22,726 bases of DNA from IMG/VR virus record IMGVR_UViG_3300030329_005208, positions 1 to 22,726 of that record; one strand, given 5' to 3'. The stretch is from a virus. The notes beneath the pieces are model-generated. The model did no database searches, was not told where the DNA came from, and was given only the letters and a program-made list of their open reading frames with translations. Within the stretch, counting starts at the first letter, position 1, and each line of letters starts with the position of its first letter. This document shows, piece by piece, positions 1-5,218 of this stretch. The position numbers and the translations under genes were made by a program.

Positions 1-116
1 CCCTCAGAAACACCCACTTTCTTAGCGATTTCTTTATTTGTGAGGTTTGTATATGCACAATAATCAATTGCGAGGGTTTTAGCTGGCTTTTTCTTTAATT
101 CTGATACTTTATCCAT
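1..116 (-). CDS. N-terminus of helix-turn-helix protein, candidate terminase small subunit (partial)
   Basis: This leftward gene runs off the left edge, so only 38 codons are visible. The start is the ATG at 116; an in-frame TGA lies upstream with no better start between. The N-terminus is basic and is followed by a segment with the pattern of a recognition-type helix-turn-helix (TNLTNKEIAKKVGVSEG). Such HTH domains open many phage terminase small subunits, and the position at the head of a leftward operon fits that role, but a transcription regulator is equally compatible with so short a fragment. No Shine-Dalgarno sequence precedes the ATG. A TTGAAA/TATATT promoter-like pair would place the transcript start at about the ATG itself. 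Confidence 0.6.
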   Translation of the reverse strand, partial: MDKVSELKKKPAKTLAIDYCAYTNLTNKEIAKKVGVSE

Positions 117-121
117 ATAGT

Positions 122-150
122 AATATAAGAATATATAAACTTTATTTCAA
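122..150 (-). promoter_or_regulatory. Candidate sigma70-type promoter for the leftward gene at 116
   Basis: On the minus strand TTGAAA (150-145) and TATATT (127-122) are separated by exactly 17 bases, an ideal spacing for a sigma70 promoter. The expected transcription start falls at or next to the ATG at 116, which suggests a leaderless mRNA and agrees with the missing Shine-Dalgarno sequence. In DNA this AT-rich, promoter-like hexamers arise often by chance. Confidence 0.35.
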
Positions 151-465
151 ACTTAACAGGAAATATTTTTTTGAAACTTAAAATATGGTTTTGGTGGGGA
201 GTGTGAACCCTTATAGAGAATAAAAATGTATCCTCTTATAGGGGGTGATGATTGTTACAAAATATTACTAGCATATAAAAAAAATCGCACAGCCTTAAAA
301 AATACTTGCATATGTTAAAAGTTCTCATATAAAAAAAGTGATAAATAGTAACCGATATTAACAGCAAATTAACTAACAAAAATAATAAGATCTAATTCTA
401 ACTGATCTAAATAATTAACTTTTTGCAAAATAAATAAAGAAAATAAATAAAAAGCTTTGCTTTTA

Positions 466-481
466 ATGTAAACTTTTGTAA
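466..481 (+). promoter_or_regulatory. Pair of WTGTAA boxes, candidate operator upstream of the early genes
   Basis: ATGTAA (466-471) and TTGTAA (476-481) lie ten bases apart, one helical turn, about 55 bases before the first early gene. The same WTGTAA word occurs four times in the 79-base gap before the HTH repressor-like gene at 4562. A shared operator read by that regulator is an inference. Confidence 0.3.
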
Positions 482-535
482 TTTATAGCAGTTAAATATA
501 GTAATTAAATAAACATAGCATAAGGAATAAAAAAA

Positions 536-703
536 ATGAGAAAAAGAAAATACACAAAATATGAAATAATTTGCGCTCTGTTACAATGGGATATATTAAA
601 CATTCTTGATATTAAATTATGGAAATTAAATTCCATGAAAAGAGCTAAGCTAGTAGAGATATATAATTCGGCTGACATTGAATATGATAGAAGGATCAAA
701 TAA
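536..703 (+). CDS. Hypothetical basic protein, 55 aa, first early gene
   Basis: I do not recognise this protein. It is the first rightward gene after the divergent control region. The ATG at 536 follows AAGGAATAAAAAAA, the same ribosome-binding leader style used by the next genes (compare 975-991), which supports it as real. The 55-residue product is rich in Lys and Arg at both ends (MRKRKYTKYEI at the start) with a hydrophobic, Leu/Ile-rich middle and could be mostly helical. An open frame on the opposite strand covers the same bases, but it has no ribosome-binding site and encodes an improbable Tyr/Leu/Phe-rich string. Confidence 0.6.
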   Translation: MRKRKYTKYEIICALLQWDILNILDIKLWKLNSMKRAKLVEIYNSADIEYDRRIK

Positions 704-758
704 TAGTAATACAATTTAACTTAGTAGAATTTAAAAAGCAAATAAAGGAGATAAAAAA

Positions 759-974
759 ATGAAATTTACACCAATGAGTCTAGACAACAAAAAAGAAGAT
801 CAAATATATGATTTTATAGTTTTTAATAAAATTGCTACAGAAGATGAAATTGTTTTAGTAACTAATATTAATGGATATAATATAGAAACTTTAAATAATA
901 TTATTTATGCTAAAATTGGATACCATGATATGAATCAAGTTTTAGAATGTGAACCAAAAAAATACAAAAAATAA
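759..974 (+). CDS. Hypothetical protein, 71 aa
   Basis: I do not recognise this protein. The ATG at 759 follows AAAGGAG with an A-rich spacer. The product has a balanced charge and looks like a small soluble alpha/beta domain: a helix-prone acidic stretch (residues 10-20), a hydrophobic strand-like segment around residues 27-36, then an Asn-rich middle and a Lys-rich tail. It is followed 17 bases later by another gene with nearly the same leader, so it belongs to the early transcript. Codon use is strongly AT-biased, like its neighbours. Confidence 0.65.
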   Translation: MKFTPMSLDNKKEDQIYDFIVFNKIATEDEIVLVTNINGYNIETLNNIIYAKIGYHDMNQVLECEPKKYKK

Positions 975-991
975 AATAAAGGAATAAAAAA

Positions 992-1189
992 ATGAAATTT
1001 AAATATGATTTAAATGATAGTAACTCAAAATATAACACAGATACAGCATATACGACAGCATATTATACAAAATATGCTAAAGGCTTACAGATTGCCGAGT
1101 CTTTAAAGATCGAGACAAATATTTTTAAAATAGTTTTTATTGGTTGTTATTTAGTAATTAAAAGAATTTTAAATAAAATAAAGAGGTAA
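992..1189 (+). CDS. Hypothetical protein with C-terminal hydrophobic segment, 65 aa
   Basis: I do not recognise this protein. The ATG at 992 follows AAAGGAATAAAAAA. The first 40 residues are polar and Tyr/Thr-rich. Residues about 43-56 form a hydrophobic stretch (NIFKIVFIGCYLVI) followed by a strongly basic tail (KRILNKIKR), consistent with a tail-anchored inner-membrane protein whose basic end stays in the cytoplasm. Such small early phage membrane proteins often act on the host envelope or in superinfection exclusion, but nothing here shows which. Confidence 0.6.
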   Translation: MKFKYDLNDSNSKYNTDTAYTTAYYTKYAKGLQIAESLKIETNIFKIVFIGCYLVIKRILNKIKR

Positions 1190-1192
1190 AAA

Positions 1193-1354
1193 ATGAATAA
1201 AATAAAATCTAAATGTAATAATTGTAATAAACAAAAAGAATTAATAAAAGTAACATATTTTAATCCCTATTGCATATATAGCAATCCATACAGAATGTTA
1301 TGTGTTAGTTGTAAGAATGAAAAAAAGCCAATTAAAAATTGGGGTAAATTTTAA
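1193..1354 (+). CDS. Small zinc-ribbon protein, 53 aa
   Basis: The frame from the ATG at 1193 starts three bases after the previous stop, behind AAAGAGGTAAAA. It contains two CxxC knuckles (CNNC at residues 8-11 and CVSC at 37-40), spaced as in a zinc ribbon, in an otherwise Lys/Asn-rich chain. That arrangement predicts one structural zinc ion and possible nucleic-acid or protein binding. Function is unknown. It is the leftmost of at least six tiny CxxC/CxxC proteins in this early arm; the others cluster at 7112-9548. Confidence 0.62.
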   Translation: MNKIKSKCNNCNKQKELIKVTYFNPYCIYSNPYRMLCVSCKNEKKPIKNWGKF

Positions 1355-1382
1355 ATAAAATAAAATAAAGGAATAAAAAAAC

Positions 1383-2081
1383 ATGGATCAAAATTTATAC
1401 TTAAATAATAGTAGTATTAAAAATAATAAATATTTTAAAACTCATGAAGAATTATTAGCTTTAAGTAATAAAGAATTACTAGAAATTAAAGCATATAAAA
1501 AGAGTACTGGCTTTTTAAAAAATAGTAATAAAAAATTAGGAAAAAATATTTATGCCTTTGATTTACCTGCTGTTGTAAGTTGTCCTAATTCAGATGTATG
1601 TTTTAAAACTTGTTATGCTAACAAAGGATCTTATATATGGAAATCAGCAAAAAATTCTAATACTTTTAATTTTGCTATTGCTTTAAATGATATTAAATAT
1701 TTACAAAAAGAATTAATAAAAGAGATAATAAAAAAGAAAATAAAAGTAATTCGTATTCATTCTAGTGGTGATTTTTTCTCTAAAGAATATTTTTTGATGT
1801 GGTGTAACATTGCTAAACATTTTAAAGATTTAAACATATTTACATATAGCAAAGCCCCACAAATTAAGAATTTAAAAATACCTTCAAATTTAAACATAAT
1901 TAATAGCTTTATTACTATAGATAATACAAATTATTTAAATTATGGATTATATAAAGATATTGTTAAAATGAGGGCTAAGATCAAGGGTATTATTTGCCCT
2001 GTAACAATAGGCAAAAAAATTGATTGTAGTGCCTGTAAGTATTGTATAACTAAAAATAAAGTGCTATTTGTACAGCATTAA
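1383..2081 (+). CDS. GP88-like (gene product 88 family) cysteine-rich protein
   Basis: The 232-residue product matches the pattern I know from the phage GP88 family. It has a KLGKNIYAFDLPA segment (51-63), a cysteine cluster CPNSDVCFKTCYA (Cys67, 73, 77), a conserved core IRIHSSGDFFS (123-133), then a strand and loop with TYSKAP (154-159), and a C-terminal cysteine set (Cys205, 215, 218, 221). The paired clusters could bind metal or an iron-sulfur centre; a relationship to radical-SAM-like folds is my speculation. The biochemical role of the family is not established to my knowledge. About 50 N-terminal residues precede the family core. The ATG at 1383 follows AAAGGAATAAAAAAAC. It is the only recognisable protein in the first 3.7 kb and sits among micro-ORFs, suggesting a host-takeover or accessory role. 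Confidence 0.75.
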   Translation: MDQNLYLNNSSIKNNKYFKTHEELLALSNKELLEIKAYKKSTGFLKNSNKKLGKNIYAFDLPAVVSCPNSDVCFKTCYANKGSYIWKSAKNSNTFNFAIALNDIKYLQKELIKEIIKKKIKVIRIHSSGDFFSKEYFLMWCNIAKHFKDLNIFTYSKAPQIKNLKIPSNLNIINSFITIDNTNYLNYGLYKDIVKMRAKIKGIICPVTIGKKIDCSACKYCITKNKVLFVQH

Positions 2082-2108
2082 ACAATAATTAAAAAGAGGT
2101 ATAAAAAA

Positions 2109-2246
2109 ATGATAGATTTTATATTTATTATAGTATGGTTGTTTGTTGTTATAGTATGTTTTGAAGGTATGTTTATTATAATTATGTCATGGTATTATGA
2201 TTATAAAAACAATAAGAAATTAAAAAAAGATTTAAAAATAAAATAA
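2109..2246 (+). CDS. Small single-pass membrane protein, 45 aa
   Basis: The ATG at 2109 follows AAAGAGGTATAAAAAA, the same ribosome-binding leader as the next gene at 2260, which supports translation. Residues about 3-27 are almost entirely hydrophobic (Ile, Phe, Val, Trp, Met) with one Glu at position 19. A Tyr-rich junction and a Lys/Asn-rich tail of about 15 residues follow, giving a one-helix membrane protein with a basic cytoplasmic tail. It is not recognisable as a known holin or superinfection-exclusion protein, although either would be possible for this architecture. Confidence 0.55.
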   Translation: MIDFIFIIVWLFVVIVCFEGMFIIIMSWYYDYKNNKKLKKDLKIK

Positions 2247-2259
2247 AGAGGTATAAAAA

Positions 2260-2565
2260 ATGAATAATAAAATAAATGTATTTGTTAAAAAATGGTTTGA
2301 TGATGTTAATGGAAATACATACCATAATGTTAATTTTAATTATAATAATAAAAATTATAATTCAGGTTTAACATATGGATATGGATCACAATATAAAACA
2401 ACATTAAAAGATTTATTAATTAAAAATAATCTAATTAATGAAAATATAATAAATAATGATTATTATAAATTAAGAGATTTTATTAATGATAATTTTAATT
2501 GTATTGTAATGGATGTTAATACAGAACAAGAGCTTGAAAAAATAGATTATTTTAATCAAATATAG
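2260..2565 (+). CDS. Conserved phage hypothetical protein (KKWFD..NGNTYH type), 101 aa
   Basis: The N-terminal strand and loop FVKKWFDDVNGNTYHNV (residues 8-24) is a pattern I recall from small hypothetical proteins of several unrelated phages; no function is assigned to them that I know of. A Tyr/Gly-rich loop around residues 36-46 (SGLTYGYGSQY) is followed by helical, Asn-rich sequence. It looks like a compact alpha/beta domain. The ATG at 2260 follows AAAGAGGTATAAAAA. Codon use is extremely AT-rich. Confidence 0.68.
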   Translation: MNNKINVFVKKWFDDVNGNTYHNVNFNYNNKNYNSGLTYGYGSQYKTTLKDLLIKNNLINENIINNDYYKLRDFINDNFNCIVMDVNTEQELEKIDYFNQI

Positions 2566-2576
2566 GAGATTATAAA

Positions 2577-2846
2577 ATGAATTATATATATAATAATAAT
2601 GTCAATGACATCAATTTTAGGTATATTTTAGAAACTAAAAAAGATCATTCAGTAATACATAAATCTATAAAAGTAGATTATTATAAAATGCTTAATATCT
2701 TAGAATTTAATAATAAATGTGATGATATTGGAGTTAATTATAATAAGGGTACTACTAGGCAATTACAATTTATACAACATCTATTATTAAAATGTGATGA
2801 AGTTATAAAATGCAATGTATATGTAAATGATCAAATTATATTATAA
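2577..2846 (+). CDS. Hypothetical protein, 89 aa
   Basis: I do not recognise this protein. The ATG at 2577 comes 11 bases after the previous stop, behind TAGGAGATTATAAA. The product is soluble, Asn/Tyr/Asp-rich and contains a basic segment at residues 20-36 plus a helix around TTRQLQFIQHLLLKC (59-73). Two cysteines near residues 73 and 79 do not form a metal motif. Its position between similarly sized unknown genes and the shared leader style are the only context. Confidence 0.62.
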   Translation: MNYIYNNNVNDINFRYILETKKDHSVIHKSIKVDYYKMLNILEFNNKCDDIGVNYNKGTTRQLQFIQHLLLKCDEVIKCNVYVNDQIIL

Positions 2847-2861
2847 AATGGAGGTTATAAA

Positions 2862-3068
2862 ATGAAGAAAATAAAAGTATATGACATAGAAGGTTATTAT
2901 TATGTTGAGGATAATTATTTATGTTATTATTGTGATGATTTAGATGATGATATAGATGTATCAGATTTATCTGATTTAACTATATCTCAATATAATGATT
3001 TAGTAAGTAAATTAAATAAATATTATCCTGAATATCCAATAAATCACTTAGAAGGAAGGTTTATATAA
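2862..3068 (+). CDS. Hypothetical acidic protein, 68 aa
   Basis: I do not recognise this protein. It is strikingly acidic in the middle: residues about 17-36 are dominated by Asp and Tyr, with the run DDLDDDIDVSD. Strongly acidic small phage proteins sometimes mimic DNA or bind host enzymes; that is only a possibility here. The ATG at 2862 has a good GGAGG ribosome-binding site. The stop overlaps the next start in a TAATG arrangement, implying coupled translation. Confidence 0.64.
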   Translation: MKKIKVYDIEGYYYVEDNYLCYYCDDLDDDIDVSDLSDLTISQYNDLVSKLNKYYPEYPINHLEGRFI

Positions 3069-3178
3069 TGAGTGAAGCATTATATGAATTAATATTTATA
3101 ATAGAGTTTTTAGCTAATGTTAGCTTTAAAATTATAATACTGATACTATTAACAATGTATATAAAGGAGAAAAAATGA
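3068..3178 (+). CDS. Very small membrane protein, 36 aa
   Basis: The ATG at 3068 shares its A with the stop of the preceding gene, behind GAAGGAAGG. The 36-residue product has two hydrophobic stretches (about residues 8-20 and 21-31) separated by a single Lys at 21, and ends in KEKK. It could be one long membrane helix or a hairpin. It overlaps the next gene by ATGA, and its last codons carry the GGAG site for that gene. The overlaps on both sides support it as a real micro-ORF. Confidence 0.5.
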   Translation: MSEALYELIFIIEFLANVSFKIIILILLTMYIKEKK

Positions 3179-3333
3179 ATAAATATTTAAAAGTTACAAT
3201 AATAGACGAAAATGGAGAAGAAGAAACACATAATAGAGTATCTAATATAAATTTCTTTAAAAATTATTCAGGTTATAATCTGTTATTTAAAGTTGAAAAA
3301 TTAACAGATCAAGAATTTAATGAAACTAAATAA
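3175..3333 (+). CDS. Hypothetical protein, 52 aa
   Basis: I do not recognise this protein. The ATG at 3175 overlaps the preceding TGA (ATGA) and has AAAGGAG upstream. The first ten residues read as a beta strand (YLKVTIIDENG), followed by an acidic Glu-run turn, a basic Asn/Phe segment and a second strand. It is probably a small beta-rich soluble domain. The next gene follows after 21 bases with the same AAAGGAGAAAAAATG leader. Confidence 0.55.
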   Translation: MNKYLKVTIIDENGEEETHNRVSNINFFKNYSGYNLLFKVEKLTDQEFNETK

Positions 3334-3354
3334 CAAAATCAAAAAGGAGAAAAA

Positions 3355-3555
3355 ATGAAAAAATATAGTATATTAGGTTGGTTTGATGATACTTGGACAG
3401 AGCCAATGACAGCAAATGAATTAAGAAATAGATTTTGGTGTTTAGAAGACAGTAGAACAAAACATTACAAAGATTTTACAACAGAATGGATTGAGATGTG
3501 TTGGAATGTTAAGTTTATAGAATATAAAACAAAAGAATGGGAGGAGAAAAAATGA
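3355..3555 (+). CDS. Hypothetical Trp-rich protein, 66 aa
   Basis: I do not recognise this protein. It contains six Trp residues within 66, in GWFDDTWTEP, FWCLED, EWIEMCW and KEWEEKK. The last 25 residues are charged and helical. It could be a small globular protein that binds another protein through aromatic residues. The leader AAAGGAGAAAAAATG is strong, and the stop overlaps the next start by ATGA, so translation of the pair is probably coupled. Confidence 0.62.
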   Translation: MKKYSILGWFDDTWTEPMTANELRNRFWCLEDSRTKHYKDFTTEWIEMCWNVKFIEYKTKEWEEKK

Positions 3556-3713
3556 ATAAAGAAAAAGCAATAAGCAGATTGAGAAATATGCTAAAATGGA
3601 GTGATAGGATTGGATCAGATGAAGTTTATGAGATTGTTTGTATTATGAACTTATTAGAGGGCAAAAAAAGATTTAATGAAGAAAGTATAATAAAACAATG
3701 GAGTAAAAGATAA
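3552..3713 (+). CDS. Hypothetical helical protein, 53 aa
   Basis: I do not recognise this protein. The ATG at 3552 overlaps the previous TGA by ATGA and sits behind GGGAGGAGAAAAA, the best Shine-Dalgarno site in this part of the window. The product looks entirely helical: a basic amphipathic helix (residues 2-16), a turn at RIGSDE, and a second helix rich in Ile/Leu/Val (25-36), then a charged tail. It is the last gene before the 341-base non-coding stretch. Confidence 0.6.
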   Translation: MNKEKAISRLRNMLKWSDRIGSDEVYEIVCIMNLLEGKKRFNEESIIKQWSKR

Positions 3714-3733
3714 GTGATTAATACTATATTATA

Positions 3734-3819
3734 CTATCCCTTTATATCTGTATGTGCAGAATCTATCCCCTGGAGTTATAATCCAGGAGTTAGATCTGCA
3801 ATACTATCCCCTTATAGAG
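3734..3819 (+). repeat. Three CTATCCC direct repeats
   Basis: CTATCCC occurs at 3734-3740, 3763-3769 and 3804-3810. The first and third continue as CTATCCC(C)TTTATA/TTATAGAG. The third shares the 11-mer CCCTTATAGAG with the divergent region at 208-218. The middle copy forms part of the left arm of the 3755-3800 hairpin. The repeats are spaced 29 and 41 bases apart, which does not match a simple helical periodicity. Confidence 0.45.
3755..3800 (+). ncRNA. Long imperfect hairpin in the non-coding region
   Basis: TGCAG (3755-3759) pairs with CTGCA (3796-3800), ATCTA (3761-3765) with TAGAT (3791-3795) across one bulged A, and CCTGGA (3769-3774) with TCCAGG (3782-3787) around a GTTATAA loop. That is 16 base pairs in 46 bases, unusual for DNA this AT-rich. 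It is not followed by a T run, so it is not an obvious intrinsic terminator. It could also act as a DNA dyad bound by a regulator. Confidence 0.55.
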
Positions 3820-3923
3820 CCGAGAAAGTGCGAATTATAATAGATAGTAATTATAATCTGAGTAACCATTTTAGTGTTTTCTATCACACCCCAAGAAAGT
3901 ATTTTACCTATTTAATCTACTTT

Positions 3924-3959
3924 GCATTGTATACTTGGATTCCCCTTTTTGTGCAATGC
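3924..3959 (+). ncRNA. Second predicted hairpin in the non-coding region
   Basis: GCATTG (3924-3929) pairs with CAATGC (3954-3959). Four further inner pairs, including two G-U wobbles, extend the stem to ten pairs. The 16-base loop ends in CCCCTTTT. The loop's C-rich run could make a tertiary contact, but I see no clear partner. Confidence 0.4.
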
Positions 3960-3968
3960 TTTATATTT

Positions 3969-4008
3969 AACCTGATCCAAAAAGTATTTAACCAAAAAAA
4001 TCAGGGTT
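3969..4008 (+). ncRNA. Third predicted hairpin in the non-coding region
   Basis: AACCTGAT (3969-3976) pairs with ATCAGGGTT (4000-4008) with one bulged G. The loop contains the second copy of the AAAGTATTTAACC repeat. It ends about 45 bases before the next start codon and could influence translation or transcription of the following operon. Confidence 0.35.
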
Positions 4009-4054
4009 ATAATTTAACAAATTTTTATAACAAAACAAAATGGAAAGGAATGAA

Positions 4055-4258
4055 ATGAAGAAAGATTTAGAATATTTTAAAATACTACATAAGAGTGGAT
4101 TACCAAAAGCAGAAGATGTTAAAAAAATGGTAGAGTTTATAAGAGATGTATCAAATGTTGCTGCAAGGATAAATGGAATGACAAATGCAACAGAAAGGCG
4201 AAACATCTGTGAAAATATACAAAGGTTGGTAAATAACTATAAAAAGGAGAACGAATGA
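4055..4258 (+). CDS. Hypothetical helical protein, 67 aa
   Basis: I do not recognise this protein. I chose the ATG at 4055 because it follows AAAGGAATGAA; an in-frame ATG at 4040 has no ribosome-binding site. The product looks fully helical, with an amphipathic segment at residues 20-33 (EDVKKMVEFIRDVSN) and a charged C-terminal helix. It is the first gene downstream of the structured region and overlaps the next gene by ATGA. Confidence 0.62.
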   Translation: MKKDLEYFKILHKSGLPKAEDVKKMVEFIRDVSNVAARINGMTNATERRNICENIQRLVNNYKKENE

Positions 4259-4482
4259 ATAGAAAAGAAGCAGACAAATGGTTTATAAACAACAAGAACA
4301 ATAACTTGTGGATAACTGAAGCAACTGGAAGTTATGATAATCCACATAAAACTAAATACTCAAAAGGATTATTATATGTTTGGTGGGATCAAGATGATGA
4401 TTATGTAGATGTCTATGATACATCAAATATGTATGGTGAGTGTGAATACGAGGAGAGCATAGAGTTTTTTAATAATTTATAA
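4255..4482 (+). CDS. Hypothetical acidic protein, 75 aa
   Basis: I do not recognise this protein. Its ATG at 4255 overlaps the preceding stop (ATGA) with AAAAGGAGAACG upstream. It starts with a basic, Asn/Lys-rich half containing KEADKWFINNKNNN and ends in a strongly acidic, aromatic half (WWDQDDDYVDVYD at residues 43-55). A beta-rich fold is likely. The acidic patch could mimic nucleic acid, which is unproven. It closes a two-gene unit before the regulator. Confidence 0.62.
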   Translation: MNRKEADKWFINNKNNNLWITEATGSYDNPHKTKYSKGLLYVWWDQDDDYVDVYDTSNMYGECEYEESIEFFNNL

Positions 4483-4484
4483 TT

Positions 4485-4535
4485 ATGTAAAAGAAAATGT
4501 TTGTTATTGTAAATTATAATTTGTAAGTTATGTAA
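4485..4535 (+). promoter_or_regulatory. Cluster of four WTGTAA boxes upstream of the regulator (candidate operators)
   Basis: ATGTAA (4485-4490), TTGTAA (4507-4512), TTGTAA (4521-4526) and ATGTAA (4530-4535) crowd the 79-base gap before the HTH gene. AAATTATAATTT (4511-4522) is a perfect 12-base palindrome containing a TATAAT box. The arrangement suggests a promoter under autoregulation by the adjacent Cro/CI-like protein. Two further boxes lie at 466-481. Confidence 0.4.
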
Positions 4536-4561
4536 ACGATATTTAGTCTAAGAGGAGAAAC

Positions 4562-4792
4562 ATGAATTATATTAAAGATGTTATAAATAAAAGTGGTTAC
4601 AAGTATAAAAGAGTAGCCGAAGAAGTAGGTATATCTGCAACAGAGTTATCTAATTATATTGCAGAAGTTCGCAAACCTAACCACACCAGGTTAATAAAAT
4701 TAACACAAACTTTAAAATGTAAAATAACCGATCTATATCCTAATGCTAAGAGGATAGTATATTGGGATTTATTTGGATCAGAAGGGAGATAA
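4562..4792 (+). CDS. Cro/CI-type helix-turn-helix regulator, 76 aa
   Basis: A small DNA-binding protein of the XRE/Cro superfamily. The HTH spans about residues 14-40: YKRVAEEVGISATELSNYI has the helix, the tight turn (VGISATEL) and the recognition helix expected, and the helix-4 region LIKLTQTLKCKITDLYP (44-60) is typical of this family. It ends after about 15 more residues, so there is no dimerisation or peptidase domain; the size matches Cro-like or excisionase-like regulators. The ATG at 4562 has AGAGGAG upstream. The preceding gap carries repeated WTGTAA boxes that could be its operators. It probably times early transcription, and it precedes the recombination genes in the same direction. 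Confidence 0.82.
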   Translation: MNYIKDVINKSGYKYKRVAEEVGISATELSNYIAEVRKPNHTRLIKLTQTLKCKITDLYPNAKRIVYWDLFGSEGR

Positions 4793-4993
4793 ATGGGAGC
4801 AGTAAAGGAATATTACCACCACAAACAAAAAGAAATAGATTCTAATCATGAGGAGTGGTACATGGAACAATGGAAGAAAGAATCTGTTAAGAAAAAAGCA
4901 GATAAGATTAAAGATCATTTTAAAAAAGATGAAGATTTTGATGATAAGCACTATACTACTGCTTACATAGAAGATAAAATAGGAAAGGAATAA
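4793..4993 (+). CDS. Hypothetical charged protein, 66 aa
   Basis: I do not recognise this protein. Its ATG at 4793 directly follows the regulator's stop (TAAATG), with GAAGGGAG inside the end of the regulator gene, so the two are probably translationally coupled. The product is highly charged, almost all Lys, Glu, Asp, His and Trp, and predicted helical throughout, with a YYHHKQKE segment at residues 7-14. It lacks a hydrophobic core and may fold only on a partner. Confidence 0.6.
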   Translation: MGAVKEYYHHKQKEIDSNHEEWYMEQWKKESVKKKADKIKDHFKKDEDFDDKHYTTAYIEDKIGKE

Positions 4994-4999
4994 AATAAT

Positions 5000-5218
5000 A
5001 TGGATAAATTACTAAATAATGCAGAGTTTGCAGAAATAATAGATATTGAAACTAATAGAGTTGAAAGAGAAACTGAATTTAAAAAGCAATATCACAGAGG
5101 TTTAAAGATTGTTATAAGTAAGGGCAATATTTTCTACGAAGTTGAAGGTGTAGAAAAGTTAAGACAAAAGTATAATAAATTAGTAGATATATTAAATGAA
5201 AGGAATAACAATGAGTAA
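5000..5218 (+). CDS. Hypothetical coiled-coil protein, 72 aa
   Basis: I do not recognise this protein. The ATG at 5000 follows AAAGGAATAAAATAAT. A short helical N-terminal half is followed by a strand pair (LKIVISKGNIFYEV, residues 35-48) and a C-terminal helix with heptad-like leucines (50-68). It overlaps the annealing-protein gene by eight bases and carries that gene's ribosome-binding site, so it belongs to the recombination operon and could be an accessory factor. Confidence 0.6.
   Translation: MDKLLNNAEFAEIIDIETNRVERETEFKKQYHRGLKIVISKGNIFYEVEGVEKLRQKYNKLVDILNERNNNE

Larger units (their letters stand above)
117..535. promoter_or_regulatory. Divergent intergenic control region between early and late arms
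   Basis: No gene is supportable here. The region separates the leftward gene starting at 116 from the rightward gene starting at 536, so it should hold divergent promoters. Visible elements are a TTGAAA-N17-TATATT pair on the minus strand, the inverted pair TTTCAAA (145-151) and TTTGAAA (170-176), a direct repeat of AAACTTAA (149-156 and 174-181), two CCTTATA-type motifs (208-218 and 231-244), and two WTGTAA boxes at 466-481 just ahead of the first early gene. Function is inferred from position only. Confidence 0.6.
3714..4054 (+). ncRNA. Structured non-coding region with three hairpins (candidate RNA or leader)
   Basis: No convincing gene lies here; the only long frame starts at a GTG without a ribosome-binding site and overlaps the next gene's start. 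The composition is less AT-extreme than the flanks. It holds three copies of CTATCCC (3734-3740, 3763-3769, 3804-3810), two TATAAT boxes (3836-3841, 3852-3857), a near-perfect repeat AAAGTATTTTACC/AAAGTATTTAACC (3896-3908, 3981-3993), and three consecutive hairpins (3755-3800, 3924-3959, 3969-4008). This could be a small RNA, a structured leader of the downstream operon, or a regulator-binding region or origin. Confidence 0.45.

Noticed and set aside
505-714. 69-codon leftward frame opposite the first early gene
   Set aside because: No ribosome-binding site, improbable aromatic/hydrophobic composition, and the plus strand has a well-led gene (536-703) in the same place.
3755-3800. Reading the strong hairpin as an intrinsic terminator of the first early operon
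   Set aside because: It is not followed by a T run; the next bases are ATACTATCCCC.
3714-4058. 114-codon rightward frame over the structured region
   Set aside because: Starts at a GTG without ribosome-binding site, has an odd Tyr/Pro/Phe composition, and runs over the start region of the next gene; the hairpins and repeats explain the region better.
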